DNA from: Chlorobiota bacterium
Lineage (GTDB): Bacteria; Bacteroidota; Bacteroidia; Bacteroidales; JAADGE01
DNA length: 17,874 bases
Assembly: GCA_030592825.1 (NCBI GenBank)
Contig: JAUVIG010000025.1
Coordinates: 1 to 17,874 of the forward strand
Direction of reading: 5' to 3'
In this document: positions 8,781 through 14,830 of the stretch, piece by piece
Numbering within the stretch: the stretch's first letter is position 1
Layout: each line of letters begins with the position of its first letter
The notes under the pieces: generated by a model
What the model was told of the DNA's origin: nothing
Seen by the model: only the letters and a program-made list of their open reading frames with translations
Database searches by the model: none
Position numbers and translations under genes: made by a program

Positions 8781-9467
8781 TTAGTTATGTATTTCTACTC
8801 TCCAATCGCCCGGTTCATAGATCTCGAATTCAAACAATACATCATATTCACTTGTTAACAATTTATTTTTTGTTCTGTAACTGATTTTAATATTTATTGG
8901 GAATTTAATTTTTTCATAACCGATCATATGTCCCACACTTGTTTGTATTCCTTCGGATGATGTCATAAGAAAATTAGTAATATTAGGATTTCTCATGCCG
9001 TTTTGTTTGAAACTTAATAATACACGATTTTTATCGTCCCCATATTTTTTTATTGTATATCTGTCAATACTTTTTTTAACTATAATTTTTGGAGGTATAG
9101 GTTTCGGCCCCAGATATTTATCATTTTCCCATAAACCGTCCATTATGGTATCTTTTTCATTAATTTTATATTTAAGAACGCCGACTCCGTTTCTTTTTCC
9201 TTTTTTCCATTCTCCTGAATAAGTCTCTCCGTTGGACCATGTATAAGTCCCTTTACCGTTTGGAAGCCCTTTTGAAAAAGTGCCTTTATAACTGTCTGTT
9301 CCAACGGCTTCACCCTTACCGTGTGCTAAACCTTTTTTACATTTACCTTTATAAGTGCCTGATAATTCTTCTGCTAAAACTTTACATGTTTGTTGAGAAT
9401 AAAGACTTTGAGATAAAAAAATGAAAATGAAAAGAAAAATTGTTGTGATTATTTTTCCTTTGTACAT
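8781..9467 (-). CDS. Secreted MORN-repeat protein
   Basis: This 228-residue protein starts at the ATG ending at 9467, because that gives a clean signal peptide (MYKGKIITTIFLFIFIFLSQ, cleavage near residues 24-25). A TTG 45 bases further upstream keeps the frame open but puts a poor sequence in front of the signal. Residues about 39-103 hold three MORN-like repeats (for example YKGTFSKGLPNGKGTYTW, then YSGEWKKGKRNGVGVLKY), which form beta hairpins and often bind lipids or proteins. The C-terminal half is beta-rich and unrecognised. The gap to the SPFH gene upstream is 45 bp, so the two may share a transcript. Export to the periplasm or outer face is inferred from the signal peptide. Function is unknown. 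Confidence 0.8.
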   Translation of the reverse strand: MYKGKIITTIFLFIFIFLSQSLYSQQTCKVLAEELSGTYKGKCKKGLAHGKGEAVGTDSYKGTFSKGLPNGKGTYTWSNGETYSGEWKKGKRNGVGVLKYKINEKDTIMDGLWENDKYLGPKPIPPKIIVKKSIDRYTIKKYGDDKNRVLLSFKQNGMRNPNITNFLMTSSEGIQTSVGHMIGYEKIKFPINIKISYRTKNKLLTSEYDVLFEFEIYEPGDWRVEIHN

Positions 9468-9512
9468 AATATTATTGTTTATATTGAACAAAAAAAGAAC
9501 TGTTGTAATCAA

Positions 9513-10262
9513 TTATGATTTGTCTGTTTTCTTTTGAAATCCCGGTATCATTTCTTCCGGAAACGGAAAAACTATAGTTGAATTCTTTTCAGAAGCAATA
9601 TTGGCCAATGTTTGATACAACCTTAATTTTATGGCAGAAGGAGATTTGTCAATCATTTTACCTGCCTCCAATAATTTCCCGGCTGCTTGTTCTTCTGCTT
9701 GAGCTAAAATTATTCTGGCTCTTCTTGAGCGTTCTGCTTCTGCTTGGTTAGCCATCATTCGCCTCATATTCTCCGGTAATTGAATATCTTTTATTTTAAC
9801 GTCAATAATTTCTATACCCCAGTCATCTGTCTCTGAATCAACTATTTCACGAATATTTCTTCCGATTTCTTCCCGCTTTGACAGAATGGTATCCAACTCT
9901 ACTTTTCCGCAAACATCTCTTAAAGCAGCTTGAGCTAATTGAGTTATTGCAAATCCATACTGCTCAACTTTTAAAATCGCTTTTTCAGGATCTGTGATCT
10001 TGAAGAATAACACACCGTCAATACTGCAAGGCACATTATCTTCAGTCATAACCTCCTGCGACAAAATATTGATTGTTATTATGCGAATATCAACAATTTG
10101 CAATGTTTCAACAAAAGGAATAATCCAACGAAATCCGGGCTTTAAAGTTTTGATATATTTTCCGAAGCGAAATTTTATGCCTCTTTTATATTCAAAAATA
10201 ATTCTTATTCCAAATGCAAACATGGCAAAAAGGAATATTCCAAAAATAATAGACAGGTTCAT
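9513..10262 (-). CDS. SPFH/band 7 (stomatin/slipin-like) membrane protein
   Basis: The 249-residue protein has one N-terminal membrane segment (about residues 3-22) followed by the band 7 domain: RFGKYIKTLKPGFRWIIPFV, VDIRIITINI, VPCSIDGVLFFKITDPEKA, then a charged coiled-coil region (NMRRMMANQAEAERSRRARI). This is the stomatin/slipin layout. Such proteins oligomerise into rings at membrane microdomains and often work with a membrane protease or NfeD partner. No nfeD gene is adjacent; a MORN protein gene follows instead. The start ATG is at 10262. A TATATTTG box on the minus strand about 54 bases upstream (10323-10316) fits the Bacteroidota -7 consensus. Family assignment is firm. Confidence 0.93.
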   Translation of the reverse strand: MNLSIIFGIFLFAMFAFGIRIIFEYKRGIKFRFGKYIKTLKPGFRWIIPFVETLQIVDIRIITINILSQEVMTEDNVPCSIDGVLFFKITDPEKAILKVEQYGFAITQLAQAALRDVCGKVELDTILSKREEIGRNIREIVDSETDDWGIEIIDVKIKDIQLPENMRRMMANQAEAERSRRARIILAQAEEQAAGKLLEAGKMIDKSPSAIKLRLYQTLANIASEKNSTIVFPFPEEMIPGFQKKTDKS

Positions 10263-10315
10263 GATTTTTATATTTAAGTTATTAATTCGATTTTTTACAT
10301 TGAAAGGAATACACT

Positions 10316-10323
10316 CAAATATA
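10316..10323 (-). promoter_or_regulatory. Possible -7 box for the SPFH-MORN transcript
   Basis: TATATTTG on the minus strand matches the Bacteroidota TAnnTTTG -7 consensus exactly and lies 54 bases before the SPFH start. No convincing -33 TTTG element is present at the expected distance, so the call rests on one half of the promoter. Confidence 0.3.
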
Positions 10324-10408
10324 CGATTTTTTTATAATTATTAAGCTATTTCTCAATATTATTTATTAGTGAAACATAATTTCATATAATTATTACAATA
10401 AATTCAGG

Positions 10409-10519
10409 TTATTGCGAATGTTTCAGCTTGTTAAAACTAAAACGCAAAGCATTGGTTTCGCAATTATCAACACAATGTCCGCATAAAAAACACTCTTTCG
10501 TAACAATTAAGTTTAAAAC
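10409..10519 (-). pseudogene. Remnant of a 4Fe-4S ferredoxin-domain protein (C-terminal end)
   Basis: Read on the minus strand, 36 codons run from a TGA (10522-10520) to a TAA (10411-10409). They include KECFLCGHCVDNCETNAL, which holds the complete C-x2-C-x2-C-x3-C 4Fe-4S cluster motif (Cys10, 13, 16 and 20 of the fragment) followed by the Asn-Ala-Leu turn typical of ferredoxins. There is no ATG, GTG or TTG start, and a stop immediately precedes it. The piece is too short for a working ferredoxin, and its upstream half would collide with the GH130 gene. It is best read as the leftover 3' end of a gene truncated by the rearrangement that placed the GH130 gene here. A tiny gene using an unusual start is less likely. 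Confidence 0.65.
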
Positions 10520-10534
10520 TCATTGAATTTTGAT

Positions 10535-10542
10535 TATATTTA
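10535..10542 (+). promoter_or_regulatory. Possible -7 box for the long GH130 gene
   Basis: TATATTTA differs by one base from the Bacteroidota TAnnTTTG box and sits 16 bases before the ATG. A TTTA lies 19 bases upstream as a poor -33 candidate. If used, the leader would be very short, and the promoter would lie at the edge of the ferredoxin remnant. Confidence 0.25.
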
Positions 10543-10558
10543 CATAAAAATTGATATT

Positions 10559-12034
10559 ATGCATATAACCGTAGTAAGAAAAGACCTGAAATTTGTACCG
10601 GATACATCAAGAGTTATTGCACGTTTCATGTATACCGGAGATAAACGCAGCAAACGTATGATTCGAGACGTTTTATCCATGTCGGAAGATGAAGTAAAAG
10701 CTTCATTAAATCAAGTATTAAGAGGATATTCTAAAAGGCACAGAAATATTTCAAAGATATTTGAAACTCATTTCAATAAACTGAATAATTTATTTGAACA
10801 ATTGGAGGACATAAATACTGAAGATTTTGACTTAAACAGAAAAGTATTGTTAGGATCATATTTTACTATGGAGTACTCTATTGAATCAGCGGCATTATTT
10901 AATCCGGCAATGATGGATCATCCGGATCAAACAGAACTGGGTCCCGAAGAAAAACGTGTAGTAATCAGTTTCAGAGGTACAGGAGAGGGTCATATATCTT
11001 CTATTATTTTTCGTTGCGGTGTCTTGGATAAAGAAAATAATTTGGTATTAGAACCGGTGGGGAATATGTTGGCTGAAGCTGAGCGAATTAAAAGGTTTGT
11101 TTATGATAAGAATAAATTTATAAAAAAATTAGATGACCTTCAATTTTTTGCCAATAAAGTTTCCCCGAGTTTTGTATTAGAACGATTAGGTGATACTTTT
11201 ACATACGGAGAATTAAAAAGAAGCATAGATGAAATAAGAAAGTCTTTTAAGATTTCATTGAAAAAAGAAATGGTATTGAATCAAATGATGTGGTTGGCAT
11301 CATCACATTACGAAATAGAGTTTTCAATGGATTCTGCTATTTCTGAAAGAGTTATATTTCCAATCGCAGAAAGTGAGAAAAAAGGTATTGAAGATGCACG
11401 TTTTGTAAAGTTTACCGGTGATGACGGTGAAATTACTTATTATGCCACATATACGGCTTATGACGGAAGAGCAATTATGCCAAAATTAATGGAGACTAAA
11501 GATTTTTATCATTTTAAAGTATTACCTCTACACGGGGAGATTGCCCAAAACAAAGGAATGGCTCTATTCCCGAGGAAAATCAACGGTAAATATGCAATGT
11601 TATGCAGAATAGACGGTGTAAATAATTATATATCATTTTCAGATGACATAACAATTTGGAGAGAAGCGAAGCTTTTGCAAAGACCCAAATTTGCATGGGA
11701 AACAATTCAATTGGGTAACTGCGGTTCTCCTATGGAAACAAAAGACGGATGGTTAACAATTATGCATTCTGTCGGTCCGGTTAGAGAATATGTTTTAAGC
11801 GCATCATTATTTGATCTTAAAAACCCTGAAAAAGAAATCGGAAGATTAAAAACTCCGTTAATTATTCCTAATGAAGAAGAGCGAGAAGGCTATGTCCCGA
11901 ATGTTGTCTATTCATGCGGTTCAATTATTCATAACGGAGATGTTGTTATTCCGTATGCCATGTCGGATTGGGCTTCGACATATGCAACAGTGAATTTGGA
12001 AGAGTTGTTGACTGAATTAAAGAACTCAAAGTAG
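10559..12034 (+). CDS. GH130 family glycosidase/phosphorylase, long form with N-terminal extension
   Basis: The product is 491 residues from the ATG at 10559; an upstream TTG only adds an unlikely leader. The GH130 five-bladed propeller is recognisable from about residue 125 (FRGTGEGHISSIIFR). It contains the catalytic-Asp motif GIEDARF (Asp279), a later GSPMETKDGWLTIMHSVG stretch with His403, and EGYVPNVVYSCG near the end. The first 120 residues and an insertion at about 175-245 are predicted helical and absent from the 308-residue relative in this window. GH130 enzymes act on beta-mannosides, mostly by inverting phosphorolysis that yields mannose 1-phosphate, and some by hydrolysis. There is no signal peptide, so it acts in the cytoplasm. 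It is transcribed towards the other carbohydrate genes and converges with the DUF1987 gene. The linkage cleaved is unknown. Confidence 0.85.
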   Translation: MHITVVRKDLKFVPDTSRVIARFMYTGDKRSKRMIRDVLSMSEDEVKASLNQVLRGYSKRHRNISKIFETHFNKLNNLFEQLEDINTEDFDLNRKVLLGSYFTMEYSIESAALFNPAMMDHPDQTELGPEEKRVVISFRGTGEGHISSIIFRCGVLDKENNLVLEPVGNMLAEAERIKRFVYDKNKFIKKLDDLQFFANKVSPSFVLERLGDTFTYGELKRSIDEIRKSFKISLKKEMVLNQMMWLASSHYEIEFSMDSAISERVIFPIAESEKKGIEDARFVKFTGDDGEITYYATYTAYDGRAIMPKLMETKDFYHFKVLPLHGEIAQNKGMALFPRKINGKYAMLCRIDGVNNYISFSDDITIWREAKLLQRPKFAWETIQLGNCGSPMETKDGWLTIMHSVGPVREYVLSASLFDLKNPEKEIGRLKTPLIIPNEEEREGYVPNVVYSCGSIIHNGDVVIPYAMSDWASTYATVNLEELLTELKNSK

Positions 12035-12062
12035 AAATTAAATTTATGTTTAATGAATATTC

Positions 12063-12147
12063 GTATACTTCCTCAATGATTTTCTTCACACTCTTTAGGG
12101 GGACGGGGTAATTGAAGAAAATCAATCATTAAAGCGGAGGAGTATGC
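12063..12147 (+). repeat. Long hairpin in the convergent gap after the GH130 gene
   Basis: A perfect 12-bp stem (TGATTTTCTTCA 12077-12088 with TGAAGAAAATCA 12113-12124) encloses a G-rich 24-base loop. It is extended after an asymmetric internal loop by GTATACTTCCTC (12063-12074) pairing with GGAGGAGTATGC (12136-12147) at 11 of 12 positions. Three of these pairs are G-U on the plus-strand transcript and would be A-C mismatches on the other, so folding favours the GH130 mRNA. No T-run follows the stem. It could be a 3' untranslated structure, a terminator variant or a degraded mobile-element end. Confidence 0.6.
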
Positions 12148-12191
12148 AGATATTTATTAATTTTATTATTTAACCGGATTATTCAAATTTT

Positions 12192-12614
12192 TTAATATGA
12201 CATATCGAATAATCTTTCATCATCTTCATCTTCATTTGATTTTAGGGCAATAAACTCGAACTCTACATCAACAATTGTTTCAAAATCCTTTCCCGCTTCC
12301 TTTAAAATTTCATCATCCTCTTTATAAAACCAACGAATGATAACATCCTTGCCTGATTCTGAAAGGCTTTCCATTTTATTCATAATTTGCAAAAAAATCA
12401 TTGCAGAAGGTGTGTTGAAATAACTTAAATTAAATTCCAGTACTGTTTTTTCCTTTGGATTTTTCAAATAGCTGTCAATCCATTCAAGTGCAGGGGAATA
12501 ATACTTATTAGCATCAACCGGACATGATTTTCCGTAAAATTTTAACTTGCCGGACTCAAAGTCTAATAATATTCCGGGAATAATATTTTCAGGTTTGAGG
12601 AATAGTTTTTTCAT
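12192..12614 (-). CDS. DUF1987/SiaC-family regulatory phosphoprotein (orphan)
   Basis: The 140-residue protein matches the DUF1987 pattern: an N-terminal strand pair (LLDFESGKLKFYGKSCPVDA), the helix WIDSYLKNP, the core FNLSYFNTPSA (residues 61-71) and the C-terminal acidic stretch WFYKEDDEILKEAGKDF. Thr68 in YFNTPSA falls on the threonine that is phosphorylated in Pseudomonas SiaC. There, phosphorylation by a SiaB-like kinase and dephosphorylation by a PP2C phosphatase switch binding to a diguanylate cyclase. No kinase, phosphatase or cyclase of that system is adjacent here, so its partner is unknown. It lies 58 bp downstream of the 335-residue glycosyltransferase and may be co-transcribed with it. 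It is probably cytoplasmic. Confidence 0.82.
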   Translation of the reverse strand: MKKLFLKPENIIPGILLDFESGKLKFYGKSCPVDANKYYSPALEWIDSYLKNPKEKTVLEFNLSYFNTPSAMIFLQIMNKMESLSESGKDVIIRWFYKEDDEILKEAGKDFETIVDVEFEFIALKSNEDEDDERLFDMSY

Positions 12615-12672
12615 TTCTCTTTAACATTAATTTTCTGTAATTTATTGTAATCTTAAAAATCAAATTGCAAAT

Positions 12673-13680
12673 TTAAGATAATATCAATGAATAAACCTTT
12701 AAATAACCTTCAATCATTTTTTCTTTTGAGAAATTTGACAATGCCCAAGTTCTACAATTTTTTCGATTGATTGAAGAAATCTTACTAATTGCTTGGCTTG
12801 CTTCTTCAATTGTATTTACCAAAAAACCGGTTTCATCAGTTTTTATCAATTCAGGCATAGAGCCTCTGTTAAAGGCAATTACAGGGGTTCCGCAAAGCAT
12901 AGCTTCTGCAACGCTTAATCCGAAAGGCTCTTCAAAACTAATCGGATGCAATAAAGCAAATGCTTCTCCTAACAGCTTGTCTCTTTGCAAAGGTCCGGAA
13001 TTACCGACAAAAATAATGTCTTTATCATTAATGTATGGTTTAACTTTAGCATCAAAATACGCTTGGTCTTGAATTAAGCCCGAGATTATGAGTTTTCTTC
13101 CGGATGCTTTTGCAATTTGTATAGATTCATAAGTTCCTTTTTCGGGATGTATTCTTCCGAAAAATAAAAGATAATCTTTAGGATGAGGATTAAAAGTAAA
13201 ATATTTGACATCAATACCGTTATAAACAGTTGCAATATAATCAAGTTCGGGGCTTCTGTCTGAATTACTTATTGAAACATAATGATTTGTATCGTTATAT
13301 TTCTTATAAACCGGTATAATTTTCGGTGATGAAAAACCGTGAATAGTTGTTACTATAGGTGTTTTAATCAAATTTGAATATGTAAGCGGAAGAAAATCGT
13401 AATTATTATGAATTATATCAAATTTGTGTGCTTGTTCCGTTAAGTTGCTGATATGCAGGCACTCCCAAACCTTCGGGTCTAATTCTGTGTCTTCTGCATA
13501 AGGTTTTTCGCAGATGTATTCGAGTTTTCCTTTTGTTGATGAATCTCCGGTTGCAAATAATGTAACATCAATTCCTTTTTCAATCAATCCTTCTGCAATA
13601 TTTGAAGCAACTTGCTCCCAAGGTCCGTATTTTTTTGGAGGCGTACTCCATGCTATGGGTGAGAGAATTGCAACTTTCAT
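12673..13680 (-). CDS. GT4-type glycosyltransferase (GT-B fold)
   Basis: The 335-residue protein starts at the ATG ending at 13680, giving MKVAILSPIAWSTPPKKYGP, the usual first strand and glycine-containing loop of GT4 enzymes; the 35-residue upstream extension is not protein-like. The N-terminal half carries the acceptor-side Rossmann domain (IIHNNYDFLPL, VTTIHGF). The C-terminal half carries the nucleotide-sugar domain with LLFFGRIHPEKG and a proper EX7E motif (Glu251 to Glu259 in EEPFGLSVAEAM), then GTPVIAFNRGSMPELI. These features predict a retaining transferase using a nucleotide sugar. There is no membrane segment, so it is cytoplasmic or peripheral. A 203-bp gap with an inverted repeat separates it from the GH130/GT pair upstream, and DUF1987 follows. 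Donor and acceptor are unknown; mannose is a guess from the GH130 context. Confidence 0.88.
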   Translation of the reverse strand: MKVAILSPIAWSTPPKKYGPWEQVASNIAEGLIEKGIDVTLFATGDSSTKGKLEYICEKPYAEDTELDPKVWECLHISNLTEQAHKFDIIHNNYDFLPLTYSNLIKTPIVTTIHGFSSPKIIPVYKKYNDTNHYVSISNSDRSPELDYIATVYNGIDVKYFTFNPHPKDYLLFFGRIHPEKGTYESIQIAKASGRKLIISGLIQDQAYFDAKVKPYINDKDIIFVGNSGPLQRDKLLGEAFALLHPISFEEPFGLSVAEAMLCGTPVIAFNRGSMPELIKTDETGFLVNTIEEASQAISKISSINRKNCRTWALSNFSKEKMIEGYLKVYSLILS

Positions 13681-13726
13681 GATTAATGATAAAATATTTG
13701 TTATATATTTGAGTGTAGTTCGAAAA

Positions 13727-13806
13727 GGTGCAAAGCAACTAATTTTGCAAACAACCCGGAATATAACAATTTTATAATCTGTCAATTAACAACGTTGCTA
13801 TGCACC
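13727..13806 (-). repeat. Inverted repeat in the leader of the GT4 gene
   Basis: GGTGCAAAGCAAC (13727-13739) and GTTGCTATGCACC (13794-13806) are inverted copies matching at 12 of 13 positions, 54 bases apart. On the minus strand the second arm is followed by TTTT, and the first arm overlaps a self-complementary CAACGTTG (13790-13797), so two alternative stems compete. It could be an attenuator or weak terminator between the GH130 gene and the next glycosyltransferase gene, or a remnant of a small repeat element. Confidence 0.5.
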
Positions 13807-13883
13807 TGATTTTACAAGATTAATTTTTTTGTTCCGACCTCATATTTAAAACATAAAGTTTAGATAACATATATAACTTATTG

Positions 13884-14810
13884 CTATAAAGGCTCTCTGC
13901 TGTTATTCAAACAATGATCAACTAATTCTTCAAGATTTGCTGTTCCTACGCACATAACTTTATCTGCACCGCCCCAATAGATTTTTACACTGCCGTCTTC
14001 TTCAGGAACAGCTGCACAAGAGAAAACAACATTGTGAACATAACCGGTTATTTCATAAACTTCCTCAGGTTGAAGTATCCATTCATCGCCGACAGCAATT
14101 ATTTTTGAAGGGTCTTTGAGATCATGCAAAGCCACACCTAATCTGTAAACACTTCCGTCCATTGTAGGGAATACTCCATGGTAAATGTTTAACCAACCCC
14201 TGTCAGTTTTAATTGGAGGAGCCCCTGGTCCGATCTTCATCTCATCCCAGTGATACTGCATAGGTTTCATTATTAATTTTGATTCTCCCCAGTATATTAA
14301 ATCCGGTGAATATGAGATCCAAACAGACCAAGGTGAAATTTCTGAATGTGGTCGATCTAATCTGGCATATAGTCCGTTAAACTTTTCAGGAAAGATAACA
14401 ACATTGCGATAATCTGCTTCAGTTATCAATGAAAATCTTTCTACAGATTTAAAATCCTTTGTTTTTGCAAGTCCGATTCGCACACCATGTCTTGAATAGG
14501 CACTGTATGTGATGAGATACTCTCCGTCTGTGAAAATGATTCTGGGATCTTCTACTCCGTATTCTTCATATTCGGCAAATTCACCGTTGGTTGCCGGAAT
14601 CATAAAGGGTTTGTCTTTCACCTTGAAATTATAGCCGTCATCACTTTCAGCTAAGCCTAAAATACTTCTTCCGTTAAGTTTGTGAGACCTGAAAAGCATC
14701 ATATACTTGCCGTTATGCTTTACTACTCCTGCGTTATGGACGGTTGCAACCGGATACGGAACATCATCTTTCGTTAAAATCGGATTGTTTTTATATCGTT
14801 TTATTATCAT
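13884..14810 (-). CDS. GH130 family beta-mannoside phosphorylase-like protein, short form
   Basis: The 308-residue protein is the standard single-domain GH130 length. It opens with NPILTKDDVPYPVATVHNAG and has the propeller repeats typical of the family. The catalytic Asp is Asp88 in GVEDPRI (85-91). Arg150, Arg153 and His155 (YARLDRPH) and His211 (GAPPIKTDRGWLNIYHGV) sit where phosphate-contacting residues are found in GH130 phosphorylases. Their presence favours phosphorolysis over hydrolysis, giving mannose 1-phosphate and a shortened glycan. There is no signal peptide. It lies 20 bp after the 743-residue glycosyltransferase gene, so the two almost certainly form one transcript. The linkage is not readable from the sequence; beta-1,2- and beta-1,4-mannoside activities are both known in this family. 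Confidence 0.9.
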   Translation of the reverse strand: MIIKRYKNNPILTKDDVPYPVATVHNAGVVKHNGKYMMLFRSHKLNGRSILGLAESDDGYNFKVKDKPFMIPATNGEFAEYEEYGVEDPRIIFTDGEYLITYSAYSRHGVRIGLAKTKDFKSVERFSLITEADYRNVVIFPEKFNGLYARLDRPHSEISPWSVWISYSPDLIYWGESKLIMKPMQYHWDEMKIGPGAPPIKTDRGWLNIYHGVFPTMDGSVYRLGVALHDLKDPSKIIAVGDEWILQPEEVYEITGYVHNVVFSCAAVPEEDGSVKIYWGGADKVMCVGTANLEELVDHCLNNSREPL

Positions 14811-14830
14811 AATTGTTTTTTAGGGAGCCA

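Noticed and set aside
9239..9424. Plus-strand frames inside the MORN gene and similar short frames opposite other genes
   Set aside because: They lie antisense to well-supported coding regions and show no recognisable protein features.
10310..13717. A 14-base match, TATATTTGAGTGTA, at 10310-10323 (minus) and 13704-13717 (plus)
   Set aside because: In an AT-rich window of this size such a match is expected about once by chance, and the second copy does not face a gene.
13681..13785. 35-residue N-terminal extension of the GT4 gene
   Set aside because: It precedes the canonical GT4 first strand and spans an inverted repeat; the ATG ending at 13680 fits the family.
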